Assembly (NCBI RefSeq): GCF_006715395.1
Contig: NZ_VFNC01000002.1
Coordinates: forward strand, 1,426,001 to 1,490,000
DNA: 64,000 bases
Source of the DNA: Streptomyces sp. SLBN-31
Lineage (GTDB): Bacteria; Actinomycetota; Actinomycetes; Streptomycetales; Streptomycetaceae
Reading direction: 5' to 3'
Shown here in pieces: positions 49,613 through 58,267 of this stretch (its first letter is position 1; each line of letters begins with the position of its first letter). Position numbers and translations under genes: made by a program. The notes beneath the pieces are model-generated. The model saw only the letters and a program-made list of their open reading frames with translations. It was not told where the DNA came from and did no database searches.

Positions 49613-49978
49613 TGAACCGATTCCTTCCAAGCCTCAGGAGGACGTAGGGAATTCGCGGGTTCACCGAAAAGCGGCGGAGCTGATTGGTGCATACCTATGC
49701 GCTCGGGTGCCGGGACCGCTATAGGACCGTTCACTTTCGCACAATTGATGCACGGGAAACAAGAAGTTCGAGTGACCCATGTTCAAAATCGCGCGCCTTC
49801 AGATAAGTTACCGGCGGTATACGCACCGGCATTCGATAAATCGGTCGCACCGCCGCCAAGTTGTGGAGGGAAAAAGGCGACCGGCGCACGAAACCTTCAA
49901 GTTCTGCCGTTCCGTCCGGCCGGACCCACAGCGTCCTCCGAGGTTTCTCCCGGGACGCTCTCATCCACGTCCGCCAGC
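49613..49978. other. gene-free 366-bp divergent promoter region
   Basis: Lies between the sigma-like fusion gene and galU. The part from about 49680 to 49880 is AT-rich for this genome and contains the inverted repeat GCATA-CC-TATGC (49689-49700) and several TA-rich -10-like hexamers. I could not assign a promoter to either gene with confidence and see no reading frame with protein-like sequence. Confidence 0.6.
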
Positions 49979-50935
49979 ATGGGCCGCATGATCGCCCCCC
50001 ACGCCACGAGCGCCCCCGCCTCCGTCCGTACCGTCACCAAGGCAGTCGTCCCCGCCGCCGGGCTCGGCACCCGCTTCCTGCCCGCGACCAAGGCCACGCC
50101 CAAGGAGATGCTGCCGGTCGTCGACAAGCCGGCCATCCAGTACGTCGTCGAGGAAGCGGCCGCGGCCGGGCTGGACGACGTCCTGATGGTCACCGGCCGG
50201 CACAAGCGGGCCATCGAGGACCACTTCGACAACGCCTTCGAGCTGGAGCAGGCCCTCGCCGCCAAGGGAGACACCCTACGACTGGACTCCGTACGCGATC
50301 CGGCCCGGCTGGCCAACATCCACCACATCCGCCAGGGCGAACCTCTCGGCCTCGGCCACGCCGTCCTGTGCGCCCGCCGTCACGTCGGCGAGCAGCCCTT
50401 CGCCGTCCTGCTCGGCGACGACCTGATCGACCCCCGAGAGACCCTGCTCAGCCGGATGCTGGACGTCCGCGACCAGTACTCGGGAAGCGTCGTCGCCCTG
50501 ATGGAGGTGGCGCCGGAGCAGGTCCACCTCTACGGCTGCGCGGCCGTGGAGGCGACCGGCGAGGCCGACGTGGTCCGGGTCACCGGCCTGGTGGAGAAGC
50601 CCTCGCGCCAGGACGCGCCGAGCACCTACGCCGTCATCGGTCGCTACGTCCTCGACTCGGCCGTCTTCGACACCCTGGAGCGCACCCCGCCGGGCCGCGG
50701 CGGCGAGATCCAGCTGACCGACGCCCTCCAGGAACTGGCCGCGGGCGGCACGGTGCACGGCGTCGTCTTCGACGGACTGCGCTACGACACCGGCGACAAG
50801 GCCGACTATCTGCGCACGGTGGTCCGGCTGGCCTGCGACCGGGACGACCTGGGCCCCGAATTCACCGCCTGGCTCAAGGAGTTCGTCGCGGGACTGGAGG
50901 GCGCCGCCGCCGGCCCACGCCGACAGGCGGCCTGA
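49979..50935 (+). CDS. galU: UTP-glucose-1-phosphate uridylyltransferase
   Basis: 318 residues from the ATG at 49979 (an ATG at 49988 is an alternative). Makes UDP-glucose for cell-wall glycans, trehalose and glycogen-type polymers. Nucleotidyltransferase signature KAVVPAAGLGTRFLPATKAT, then PKEMLPVVDKPAIQYVVEEA, LGLGHAVLCARRHVGEQPF, LLGDDLIDP (metal Asp), VTGLVEKPSRQDAPSTYAVI and GEIQLTDALQEL. The full open frame extends left but without similarity. The length is normal. Confidence 0.95.
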   Translation: MGRMIAPHATSAPASVRTVTKAVVPAAGLGTRFLPATKATPKEMLPVVDKPAIQYVVEEAAAAGLDDVLMVTGRHKRAIEDHFDNAFELEQALAAKGDTLRLDSVRDPARLANIHHIRQGEPLGLGHAVLCARRHVGEQPFAVLLGDDLIDPRETLLSRMLDVRDQYSGSVVALMEVAPEQVHLYGCAAVEATGEADVVRVTGLVEKPSRQDAPSTYAVIGRYVLDSAVFDTLERTPPGRGGEIQLTDALQELAAGGTVHGVVFDGLRYDTGDKADYLRTVVRLACDRDDLGPEFTAWLKEFVAGLEGAAAGPRRQAA

Positions 50936-51213
50936 GGACAGGGCGCTCCGCGCAGGACGAGGTGCACTCGGGACGAAGCCCCCGATGCGAGCCCCGAAAG
51001 GGCGTTCACCGTGGACGACGCTGCGACTCCTGGCCCTGGGCGGCGAAAACCCCCGACGACGACACGGCCCCGGGGCCGGGACGGAGAATGCCCCGGCGGA
51101 CGACGCGACGCGGAGCCCGGGACCGCGCACGCCGAAGGCGACGACACGGACGGGCCCGGGACGACGTACGCCCCGGACCCCGTGCCCGCGCCCGTGCCAA
51201 ACCAGACCCCGTC

Positions 51214-51666
51214 TCAGCCGTTGGGACGCAGTGTCCAGATGACTGTCATCTCGCCAGTGACGGCGCCGTCCTCGCGCCTGAGTTCGATCGACACGGGGAA
51301 CTCCGGGCGCTGCCCGGCGTCCAGCTCGGCGACGACGTCGACGGCCGGCCGGCCGAGGGTCGCGGTGGCGGTGACCGGGCCCATCGCCAGCTTCCGGTAG
51401 GCGATCTCGGCGCTCACGGCGAGCGGCACGGCCCGCGAGAGCTGCTCCCCGAAGGCCGCCAGCACGATCGTCCCGCTCGCGGTCTCCCCGAGGGTGAACA
51501 TCGCGCCGGCGTGCGGGCCGCCGACGTGATTGTGGTACTCGCTCTGGTCCGGCAGGACCACCACCGCCTTCTCCGGCGTGGTCTCCACGAACTCCAGGTT
51601 CAGGGTCCGGGCCATCGGCACCGTCGCGGCGAGCATCTCGCCGATCGACATCTGGTCTGCGCTCAT
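51214..51666 (-). CDS. hotdog-fold thioesterase (PaaI/DUF4442-like)
   Basis: 150 residues. Hotdog fold: NLEFVETTPEKAVVVLPDQS, YHNHVGGPHAGAMFTLGETA (central helix with the HAGAMFTL motif), VSAEIAYRKLAMGPVTATAT. Probably hydrolyses or sequesters acyl-CoA. No catalytic Asp of classical PaaI is obvious, which points to the DUF4442 branch. TAACAT lies 6 bp before the ATG, a leaderless promoter. The 278 bp between it and galU holds only low-complexity GC-rich sequence. Confidence 0.85.
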   Translation of the reverse strand: MSADQMSIGEMLAATVPMARTLNLEFVETTPEKAVVVLPDQSEYHNHVGGPHAGAMFTLGETASGTIVLAAFGEQLSRAVPLAVSAEIAYRKLAMGPVTATATLGRPAVDVVAELDAGQRPEFPVSIELRREDGAVTGEMTVIWTLRPNG

Positions 51667-51672
51667 GCGGGG

Positions 51673-51678
51673 ATGTTA
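51673..51678 (-). promoter_or_regulatory. thioesterase -10 element, leaderless
   Basis: TAACAT on the minus strand, 6 bp before the ATG at 51666. Confidence 0.5.
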
Positions 51679-51772
51679 CCCATGAGTAGCCGCGAGTGGC
51701 CAGATCCGTGCGGTGATCGCACGCCGGAGGCCGGGACGGGGAAACGGTTTGGCAGGCGGCGCCACCAGCGGG

Positions 51773-51778
51773 GATAGT
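51773..51778 (+). promoter_or_regulatory. MFS gene -10 element, leaderless
   Basis: GATAGT, 6 bp before the GTG at 51785. Confidence 0.45.
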
Positions 51779-51784
51779 CAGCCG

Positions 51785-53071
51785 GTGACCCCAGCCTCCG
51801 CACACTCCCCCGGCCCCCTCGCGGCCCGCCGCAACTACGGCCTGCTGACCGCCGCGGCGGTCGTGACCGGCCTGGGCGGCAACGGTGCGCTGATCGCCGC
51901 CGCCTTCGCGGTGCTGGACGCGGGCGGTGACGGCGGTGACGTGGGTCTGGTGGCCGCCTCCCGCACGCTGCCCCTGGTGGTGTTCCTGCTGATCGGCGGA
52001 GCGCTGGCGGACCGGCTGCCCCGGCATCGCGTGATGGTCGCGGCCAACACCCTCAACTGCCTGTCCCAGGCCGCGTTCGCCGCGCTGGTCCTCACCGGCC
52101 ATCCGCAGCTGTGGCAGATGATGCTGTTGACCGCGCTGGGCGGCACGGGCCAGGCGTTCTTCAGCCCGGCGGCCGAGGGCATGCTGATGTCGTCGGTCCA
52201 GGCCGAGCACGCGGGCCGTGCGTTCGCCGTGTTCCGGATGGCGATGCAGGGGGCGGGCCTGGGCGGAGCCGCGCTCGGCGGCGCCATGGTCGCCGTGCTC
52301 GGGCCGGGCTGGGTCCTCGCGGCGGACGCGGCGGCCTTCGCGGTCGCGGGCGCGCTGCGGGCCTTCCTCGACGTCGCTCACATTCCCCCGCGCGAGGCGG
52401 GCGGCGGCATGCTCGCCGATCTGCGCGAGGGCTGGCGGGAGTTCGTCGGACGTCCCTGGCTGTGGGGCATCGTGGTGCAGTTCTCGATCGCCAACGCGGT
52501 GGTCGGCGCGGCCGACGCGGTCTACGGCCCGCTCGTCGCCCGGGACGACCTGGGCGGTGCGGGACCGTGGGGCCTGGCGCTGGCCTGCTTCGGCGCCGGC
52601 ACGGTGGCCGGTGCGCTGCTGATGACGCGCTGGAAGCCGCGCCGCCTGCTCCTCGCCGGCACGCTGTGCGTCTTCCCGCTGGCGCTGCCGTCGGCCGCGC
52701 TCGCCGTCCCGGTCCCCGTCGGCTCGCTGTGCGCGGTGATGTTCCTGTCCGGCGCGCTCGTCGAGGTGTTCGGGGTGTCCTGGATGACCGCGCTGCACCA
52801 GGAGATACCGGAGGACAAGCTCTCGCGGATCTCCGCGTACGACTGGTTCGGATCGGTCGCCCTGGTACCGCTGGCGACCGCCCTGGCCGGTCCCGCCGAG
52901 GAGGCCTTCGGGCGCAAGGCGTCGCTGTGGGGCTGCTCAGCACTGGTCGTGCTGGTCACGGCGGCCGTGCTGGCCGTGCCGGATGTGCGCAACCTTCGGC
53001 GCCGTACCAGGGAGGTGGCCGTCAGGAACGGTTCAGCCGATGCCGAAAGCCCCGTCGGGGGGCTCGGGTGA
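51785..53071 (+). CDS. MFS transporter, DHA3-like drug efflux family
   Basis: 428 residues, GTG at 51785. About twelve membrane helices. The N-terminal half has GLLTAAAVVTGLGGNGALIA, SRTLPLVVFLLIGGALADRL with the MFS A-motif-like LADRLPRHRVM, and GTGQAFFSPAAEGMLMSSV. The pattern is that of three-component/macrolide efflux-like MFS proteins common in Streptomyces. The substrate is unknown, possibly a secondary metabolite. It converges with and overlaps the spermidine-synthase-like gene by 39 bp. Predicted leaderless. Confidence 0.9.
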   Translation: MTPASAHSPGPLAARRNYGLLTAAAVVTGLGGNGALIAAAFAVLDAGGDGGDVGLVAASRTLPLVVFLLIGGALADRLPRHRVMVAANTLNCLSQAAFAALVLTGHPQLWQMMLLTALGGTGQAFFSPAAEGMLMSSVQAEHAGRAFAVFRMAMQGAGLGGAALGGAMVAVLGPGWVLAADAAAFAVAGALRAFLDVAHIPPREAGGGMLADLREGWREFVGRPWLWGIVVQFSIANAVVGAADAVYGPLVARDDLGGAGPWGLALACFGAGTVAGALLMTRWKPRRLLLAGTLCVFPLALPSAALAVPVPVGSLCAVMFLSGALVEVFGVSWMTALHQEIPEDKLSRISAYDWFGSVALVPLATALAGPAEEAFGRKASLWGCSALVVLVTAAVLAVPDVRNLRRRTREVAVRNGSADAESPVGGLG

Positions 53072-53878
53072 GGGTACGGCGTCCTCGTCCCGGACGGGTC
53101 GCGCACCGCGTATGAAGTCCCGTACGCCCTGGCCGTGTTCGACCCGGGCCGGGAAGGCGTCGGATGCCGTGAGCCGGGTCAGGGCCGGCGTGTCGAGGGG
53201 CCGGTGGGATGCGACCAGCACCGCGTTCCCGAAACGGCGGCCGCGCAGCACGGCCGGTTCGGCGATCAGCACGAGTTCCTCGAAGACCGTAGCGAACGTG
53301 GCGAGTTGGGAGCGCAGGAAGTCGAAGGGCGCGGCGTCGGCGAGGTTGGCCAGGTAGACGCCGGTGTCGCGCAGCACCCGGCCGGCCTCCTGGGCGTAGG
53401 CGACGGAGGTGAGGTGGGCCGGGACGCGGGAGCCGCCGAAGACATCGGCGACGACGACGTCGGCGGACCCGTCGGGGGCGGCTTCCAGCCACGCGCGGGC
53501 GTCGGCGGCGTGCAGCGCGATCCCGGCGTCCTCGGGCAGGGGCAGGTGCTCCACGACCAGTTCCAGCAGCGCGCGGTCGGCCTCGACGACGTCCTGCCGG
53601 GAACCGGGCCGGGTCGCGGCGAGGTACCGCGGCAGGGTCAGCGCACCGCCCCCGAGATGCACCACGTCCAGCGCCCGCCCCGGCTCGTCGACGACGTCCA
53701 GCACATGTCCCAACCGCTGCGCGTACTCGAACTCCAGGTACGCCGGCTCGTCGAGGTCGACGTAGGACTGCGGTGCCCCGTCGACGGTCAGCAGCCAGGC
53801 CCGCTCGCGGTCGACGTCGGGCATGAGCTTGGCGACACCGAGGTCGGTGGCCCGGCTGACGGGGATGGGTTCGGTCAC
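53033..53878 (-). CDS. spermidine synthase-like methyltransferase-fold protein
   Basis: 281 residues, GTG at 53878. Rossmann core of the spermidine synthase superfamily: QSYVDLDEPAYLEFEYAQRL, VVHLGGGALTLPRYLAATRP (cofactor loop), DVVEADRALLELVVEHLPLP, DVVVADVFGGSRVPAHLTSV (DxxD/DVF acceptor region). In actinomycetes such single-domain proteins are common, and the aminopropyl-transfer activity is unproven. CACAAT lies 6 bp before the start. It lies downstream of tuf3 on the same strand but behind a very strong terminator. Confidence 0.88.
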   Translation of the reverse strand: MTEPIPVSRATDLGVAKLMPDVDRERAWLLTVDGAPQSYVDLDEPAYLEFEYAQRLGHVLDVVDEPGRALDVVHLGGGALTLPRYLAATRPGSRQDVVEADRALLELVVEHLPLPEDAGIALHAADARAWLEAAPDGSADVVVADVFGGSRVPAHLTSVAYAQEAGRVLRDTGVYLANLADAAPFDFLRSQLATFATVFEELVLIAEPAVLRGRRFGNAVLVASHRPLDTPALTRLTASDAFPARVEHGQGVRDFIRGARPVRDEDAVPSPEPPDGAFGIG

Positions 53879-53884
53879 CGCTCC

Positions 53885-53890
53885 ATTGTG
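53885..53890 (-). promoter_or_regulatory. -10-like element of the spermidine-synthase-like gene
   Basis: CACAAT on the minus strand, 6 bp before the GTG; a weaker match than the other leaderless-type sites. Confidence 0.3.
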
Positions 53891-53915
53891 CGGCCGGACG
53901 ACGCGGGGAGGCCGC

Positions 53916-53955
53916 GAGGGGGCGCGGACCGGCCACCGCCGGTCCGCGCCCCCTC
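53916..53955 (-). terminator. strong terminator after tuf3
   Basis: Perfect 17-bp stem beginning GAGGGGGCGCGG with a 6-base loop CCACCG, 4 bp beyond the EF-Tu stop. It is one of the longest perfect hairpins in the window. Confidence 0.9.
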
Positions 53956-53959
53956 GGCC

Positions 53960-55126
53960 TCACTCCACGGTGGTCACGGTCCCCGCCCCCACGGTCCGCC
54001 CGCCTTCCCGGATGGCGAACCCGAGCCCGGGCTCCAACGGCGTGTCCCGCCCGAGCTCGACGGTCATCGTGACCGTGTCGCCGGGCCGCGCGACGGCGAC
54101 GTCACCGAGGTCGACGTCACCGACGACGTCCGCGGTACGGATGTAGAACTGCGGCCGGTACCCGCTCGCCACCGGGGTGGTACGTCCGCCCTCGCGCGCC
54201 GACAGCACGTACACCCGCGCCGAGAACCGCCGCCCGGGCACCACGCTCCCCGGCGCCGCCACCACGTGCCCGCGCCGCACGGCGTCCCGTGGAACACCCC
54301 GCAGCAGCAGCGCCACGTTGTCCCCGGCCTGCGCCTCGTCCATGGGCCTGCCGAAGGTCTCCAGGCCGGTGACGACGGTCTCGACACCGGCGCCGAGCAC
54401 TTCGACCCGGTCGCCCACACGCACAGTGCCGCGCTCGATGGCGCCCGTGACCACCGTGCCGCGGCCGGTGATGGTGAGGACGTTCTCGACCGGCAGCAGG
54501 AACGGCGCGTCCAAGTACCGCTCCGGCATGGGCACATAGGTGTCCACCGCGTCGAGCAGCGCCTCGACGGCGGACGTCCAGCGCGGGTCGCCCTCCAAGG
54601 CCTTCAGCCCCGAGACCCGTACGACGGGCACGTCGCCGCCGTAGCCGTGCGCGGTGAGCAGTTCGCGGACCTCCAGCTCCACGAGGTCGGTCAGCTCCTC
54701 GTCGCCCGCGTCGGCCTTGTTGAGGGCGACGACGATGTGGTCGACGCCCACCTGCCGGGCGAGCAGGACGTGTTCGGCCGTCTGCGGCATGACCCCGTCG
54801 ACGGCGGAGACGACCAGGATGGCGCCGTCGAGCTGCGCGGCCCCGGTGACCATGTTCTTGACGTAGTCGGCGTGGCCGGGCATGTCCACGTGCGCGTAGT
54901 GCCGGGTGTCGGTCTCGTACTCGACGTGCGCGATGTTGATGGTGATGCCGCGGGCGGCCTCCTCCGGGGCACGGTCGATGCGGTCGAACGGCACGAAGGT
55001 GCCGCTGCCGCGGTCGGCCAGGACCTTGGTGATGGCGGCGGTCAGGGTGGTCTTGCCGTGGTCGACATGGCCCATCGTGCCAATGTTCAGATGCGGTTTG
55101 GTGCGGACGTACGCCGTCTTGGGCAT
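53960..55126 (-). CDS. tuf3: divergent elongation factor Tu (tuf3 type)
   Basis: 388 residues from the ATG at 55126 ([20 protein letters not shown]). All GTPase motifs are present: [10 protein letters not shown] (G1), GITI (G2), [12 protein letters not shown] (G3, DM instead of the usual DC), NKAD (G4, Ala instead of Cys) and a [12 protein letters not shown]5 region. It is shorter and more divergent than the ~397-residue major EF-Tu and stands apart from rpsL-rpsG-fusA. Streptomyces carry such a second copy, expressed under stress or stringent conditions and in some strains resistant to EF-Tu antibiotics. Resistance here cannot be judged from sequence. Confidence 0.92.
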   Translation of the reverse strand: MPKTAYVRTKPHLNIGTMGHVDHGKTTLTAAITKVLADRGSGTFVPFDRIDRAPEEAARGITINIAHVEYETDTRHYAHVDMPGHADYVKNMVTGAAQLDGAILVVSAVDGVMPQTAEHVLLARQVGVDHIVVALNKADAGDEELTDLVELEVRELLTAHGYGGDVPVVRVSGLKALEGDPRWTSAVEALLDAVDTYVPMPERYLDAPFLLPVENVLTITGRGTVVTGAIERGTVRVGDRVEVLGAGVETVVTGLETFGRPMDEAQAGDNVALLLRGVPRDAVRRGHVVAAPGSVVPGRRFSARVYVLSAREGGRTTPVASGYRPQFYIRTADVVGDVDLGDVAVARPGDTVTMTVELGRDTPLEPGLGFAIREGGRTVGAGTVTTVE

Positions 55127-55412
55127 GGCTGAGTACCTCGAAGCCTCTGCGGAGGTAAGTGGGGACCCCAAGGACTCGCCGACCCTCCCCCTGCGGGGTC
55201 CGCCGGACGATCCGGAGAGGGTCAGCTTCGGGCGCCGTCGACTGCGGCCGGGAAGATCGGGACGGCAGCCTTCGGAGCATCCGCGACTGCGGATGCTGCG
55301 AGGAGGAAGGCGTGCCGGAACATGGGGTCGATCATCGCCGACGGGCCGCCCGGCGTCGAATGGTTTTCCCCGGTGCGCCGCGGGTCCGGGGCATCGCCGC
55401 GCTCCCGCCCGA
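55127..55412 (-). other. 286-bp leader region of tuf3 with hairpin and short ORF
   Basis: Between the AlkD stop and the tuf3 start. It contains a perfect 9-bp hairpin (AGCATCCGC, loop GACT, complement; 55276-55297) inside a 33-codon minus-strand ORF (55323-55222, [20 protein letters not shown]...) that ends 95 bp before tuf3. The ORF has no visible Shine-Dalgarno sequence. It may be a regulated leader or chance. Confidence 0.4.
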
Positions 55413-56135
55413 CTACGTCCCGATGTTCTTCAGCGCCTCCCGCAGCGTCAGCGGCGCGAACCTTCCGCGCTCCCGCGCCACGAAGGCCCGTACGGCGTCC
55501 GGGTCGGTCCTGGCGTACTCGCGCAGGGCCCAGCCGATGGCCTTGCGGATGAAGAAGTCGGGGTGGCCCGACTGGATCAGGCAGTAGGCGAAGAGGCGTT
55601 CGGCGTCGGTGCGCTCCTTGTGGCGCAGCTGGTGCAGGAGGGCGGTGCGGGCGATCCACAGGTCCTCATCGGCGATCCAGGCGTCCATGTCCGCCTTCAG
55701 CGCCGGGTCGGCCGCCACCAGGGTGCCCACGACATGTGCCGCGAGCAGGTCGACCGTGTCCCACCAGGAGCGTGTGCCGACGAGGTGGCGGGCGACGGGG
55801 AGGAAGGCCGAGGAGCACACGCGCGCGTGGCGGCGCAGATAGTCGACGGCGAAGTACTGGTACTCACGCTCGGGCAGCCGCCAGCACCGCAGCGCGATCG
55901 CCGTGCAGTCGGTCTCGCCGGGGCGCGGCAGACCGTCCACGACCTCGCGGGACAGCGCGCGGCGCACGGGCGTGATGAGGCCCAGGAAGGGGGCCACGTC
56001 CTTCATGTACGCCCGCATGGGCGCGGCCCGCGCGGGGTCGGCCGCGTCGGCGTAGACGGCGGTGAGCCGCTCCATCACCCTGTCGGCGAGTGTGCTGAAC
56101 GGCACATCCATCGTGACCTCGTCAGTGACGCCCAT
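55413..56135 (-). CDS. AlkD-like DNA alkylation repair protein
   Basis: 240 residues, ATG at 56135. All-helical HEAT-like AlkD fold: [60 protein letters not shown] (substrate Trp/Asp patch), [40 protein letters not shown]. It removes alkylated purines such as 7-methylguanine or 3-methyladenine. TATGGT lies 7 bp upstream, giving a leaderless promoter that abuts that of the divergent VTT gene in a 49-bp space. Confidence 0.92.
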   Translation of the reverse strand: MGVTDEVTMDVPFSTLADRVMERLTAVYADAADPARAAPMRAYMKDVAPFLGLITPVRRALSREVVDGLPRPGETDCTAIALRCWRLPEREYQYFAVDYLRRHARVCSSAFLPVARHLVGTRSWWDTVDLLAAHVVGTLVAADPALKADMDAWIADEDLWIARTALLHQLRHKERTDAERLFAYCLIQSGHPDFFIRKAIGWALREYARTDPDAVRAFVARERGRFAPLTLREALKNIGT

Positions 56136-56142
56136 GCGACGA

Positions 56143-56148
56143 ACCATA
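56143..56148 (-). promoter_or_regulatory. alkD -10 element, leaderless
   Basis: TATGGT on the minus strand, 7 bp before the ATG at 56135. Confidence 0.5.
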
Positions 56149-56162
56149 CGGCGATCACACAC

Positions 56163-56178
56163 ACCGGTCGGTTAGTGT
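56163..56178 (+). promoter_or_regulatory. VTT gene -10 element with overlapping TetR-like half-palindrome
   Basis: TAGTGT (56173-56178) is 6 bp before the ATG at 56185. The 10 bases ACCGGTCGGT (56163-56172) directly before it equal the core of the palindrome at 58203-58218. Confidence 0.45.
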
Positions 56179-56184
56179 CACCGG

Positions 56185-56961
56185 ATGCTCGATGCCACCA
56201 CCCGCTCTGGGGGCACCGCCACGGTCTCTCCCCGGGCCGCCGCAACGGAGCTCGCCGTCGCCACCGTCCCCGCCTCCGCCCCGCCCGGCCCGAGCGCGCG
56301 CAGCGCACGCGTGCTGCTCTCGCCGTGGTCGCGGCTGTCGCTGCTCGTCCTCCTGCTGGCCGCCGCCGCCACGTGCGTGCTGCTGTTCGAACCGCAGAGA
56401 CTGCTCGCGCACGGCTGGCCGCCACAGCTCGGCGGGGCCTCGGCGGCCGTGGTCTTCGCCGGGGCGTACGGGCTGTGCACCGTGGCGTTCGTGCCGCGGC
56501 CGCTGCTGAACCTCGCCGGGGGCGCGCTGTTCGGCTCCCAACTGGGCATCGGCACGACTCTGGTGGGCACGGTCCTGGGGGCCGGTATCGCCTTCGGCCT
56601 GGGCCGGGTTCTCGGGCAGGACGCGCTGCGCCCGCTGGTGCGGGGCCGACTGCTGAAGGCGGCGGACGGGCAGCTCAGCCGGCACGGCTTCCGCTCGATG
56701 ATGGCGGCCCGGCTCTTCCCCGGGGTGCCGTTCTGGGCGGCGAACTACTGTGCCGCCGTCTCCCGCATGGGCTGGGTGCCCTTCCTGGTCGCGACGGCGC
56801 TCGGCTCGATCCCGAACACCGCCGCGTACGTCGTCGCGGGCGCCCGTGCCTCGGCGCCGACGTCTCCTGCCTTCCTGATCGCGATGGCCTGCATCGCCGC
56901 ACCGGCCCTGGTGGGCGCGGTGGTGGCGTGGCGCAAGCGGCACCACATCCGGGGCCGTTGA
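56185..56961 (+). CDS. VTT domain membrane protein (TVP38/TMEM64 family)
   Basis: 258 residues. After a Ser/Ala/Pro-rich cytosolic N-terminus, about six hydrophobic segments: LSLLVLLLAAAATCVLLF, AAVVFAGAYGLCTVAFVPR, PLLNLAGGALFGSQLGIGTT, GFRSMMAARLFPGVPFWAAN, VPFLVATALGSIPNTAAYVV, with the VTT consensus FxP and G-x-x-FG. The family is related to DedA and probably handles lipid scrambling or membrane homeostasis. It ends 15 bp from the converging thiolase gene. Confidence 0.9.
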   Translation: MLDATTRSGGTATVSPRAAATELAVATVPASAPPGPSARSARVLLSPWSRLSLLVLLLAAAATCVLLFEPQRLLAHGWPPQLGGASAAVVFAGAYGLCTVAFVPRPLLNLAGGALFGSQLGIGTTLVGTVLGAGIAFGLGRVLGQDALRPLVRGRLLKAADGQLSRHGFRSMMAARLFPGVPFWAANYCAAVSRMGWVPFLVATALGSIPNTAAYVVAGARASAPTSPAFLIAMACIAAPALVGAVVAWRKRHHIRGR

Positions 56962-56976
56962 CCGTCCTACCGCTCC

Positions 56977-58149
56977 CTACACGGCGGCTTCCAGGATCAT
57001 CGCGTTGGCCAGCCCGCCCGCCTCGCACATCGTCTGCAGGGCGTAGCGGGCGCCCCGCGCGCGCATGGCGTGCACGAGGGTGGTGGTCAGCCGGGTGCCG
57101 CTGGCGCCGAGCGGATGGCCGAGGGCGATCGCCCCGCCGTGCACATTGACCTTGGCGAGGTCGGCGCCGGTCTCCTGCTGCCAGGCCAGGACCACGCTGG
57201 AGAAGGCCTCGTTGACCTCGAACAGGTCGATGTCGTCGAGGGTCAGTCCGGCCCGGCGCAGCACCTTGTCGGTCGCGGGGATCACTCCGGTGAGCATCAG
57301 CAGCGGGTCGGAGCCGGTCACGGCGAAGCTGTGCAGCCGGGCGAGCGGGCGCAGGCCGAGGCGCGCCGCGGTCTCCGAGGACGTGATGAGGACGGCAGAG
57401 GCGCCGTCGTTGATCGGGCTGGCGTTGCCCGCGGTCACGTTCCACTCGATCTGCGGAAAGCGCTCGGCGAAGTTCGGGTCGTGGTAGGCGGGTTTGAGGC
57501 CGGCGAGGATCTCGGTGGTGCTGCCCGGCCGTACGCACTCGTCGCGGGTGACGCCCTCCAGCGGTGCGACCTCGGCGTCGAACAGGCCCTGGTTCCAGGC
57601 GTCGGCGGCCTTCCGGTGCGAGGAAACGGCGAAGGCGTCCATCCGCTCGCGGGTGACCGACCACTTGGCGGCGATCAGTTCGGCGCTGATGCCCTGCGGG
57701 ACCAGGCCCTCCGGGTAGCGCTCGGCGACCCCGGGGCCGAAGGGGTCCTTGCCGGGCGGGACGTTGGACCACATCGGCACGCGGCTCATGGACTCGACCC
57801 CGCAGGCGACGACCATGTCGTACGCCCCGGACAGCACGCCCTGCGCGGCGAAGTGAACGGCCTGCTGGGAGGAGCCGCACTGGCGGTCGACGGTGGTGGC
57901 CGGGACCGTGTCCGGGAAGCCCGCCGCCAGCACGGCGTAGCGGGTGGTGTTCATGGCCTGTTCGCCGACCTGGTCGACGGTGCCGCCGATGACGTCGTCG
58001 ATCAGCGCCGGGTCGACGCCGGAGCGCTCGACGAGGGTGCGCAGGGTGTGGGCGAGGAGTTCCACGGGGTGGACGTGCGCGAGGGCGCCGTTCGGCTTGC
58101 CCTTGCCGATCGGGGTGCGTACGGCTTCGACGATGACTGCGTCACGCAT
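56977..58149 (-). CDS. acetyl-CoA C-acyltransferase (thiolase)
   Basis: 390 residues. Catalytic Cys91 in DRQCGSSQQAVHFAAQGV, His in GGAIALGHPLGASGTRLTTT and a second Cys in ALQTMCEAGGLANAMI; the CEAGG variant rather than CxGGGxG is seen in the FadA5/FadA6-like branch that works on bulky or beta-oxidation substrates. Cleaves 3-ketoacyl-CoA or runs the reverse Claisen step. The promoter (TTGATT-N16-TATGGT) carries two different palindromes: one HxlR-type over the -10 and one TetR-like just downstream of the start point. The divergent HxlR gene is the probable regulator. Confidence 0.93.
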   Translation of the reverse strand: MRDAVIVEAVRTPIGKGKPNGALAHVHPVELLAHTLRTLVERSGVDPALIDDVIGGTVDQVGEQAMNTTRYAVLAAGFPDTVPATTVDRQCGSSQQAVHFAAQGVLSGAYDMVVACGVESMSRVPMWSNVPPGKDPFGPGVAERYPEGLVPQGISAELIAAKWSVTRERMDAFAVSSHRKAADAWNQGLFDAEVAPLEGVTRDECVRPGSTTEILAGLKPAYHDPNFAERFPQIEWNVTAGNASPINDGASAVLITSSETAARLGLRPLARLHSFAVTGSDPLLMLTGVIPATDKVLRRAGLTLDDIDLFEVNEAFSSVVLAWQQETGADLAKVNVHGGAIALGHPLGASGTRLTTTLVHAMRARGARYALQTMCEAGGLANAMILEAAV

Positions 58150-58202
58150 GTGCGGGCCTCCGGGACAACGGGTCGGCGGGAAGGACGGGGAAGACCGGCA
58201 GG

Positions 58203-58218
58203 CCTACCGGTCGGTAGG
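58203..58218. promoter_or_regulatory. TetR-like palindrome in the thiolase leader
   Basis: CCTACC-GGTC-GGTAGG, perfect 6-bp arms, at about +6 to +21 of the predicted thiolase transcript. Near-identical to 15030-15045. Confidence 0.6.
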
Positions 58219-58225
58219 AAATCCG

Positions 58226-58248
58226 AACTCACCATAACCGGGTGAGTT
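58226..58248. promoter_or_regulatory. HxlR-type operator in the thiolase/hxlR divergent promoter
   Basis: AACTCACC-N7-GGTGAGTT, perfect 8-bp arms. It covers the thiolase -10 (58231-58236) and reaches the -35 zone of hxlR, so one protein bound here could control both genes. Confidence 0.65.
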
Positions 58249-58258
58249 GGAAAATCAA
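58231..58258 (-). promoter_or_regulatory. thiolase promoter
   Basis: -35 TTGATT (58258-58253), 16-bp spacer, -10 TATGGT (58236-58231) on the minus strand. Confidence 0.6.
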
Positions 58259-58267
58259 ACCCTCACC

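Noticed and set aside
49697..49978. N-terminal extension of galU
   Set aside because: The frame is open but the translation has no resemblance to GalU, and the conserved protein begins at KAVVPAAGLG shortly after 49979.
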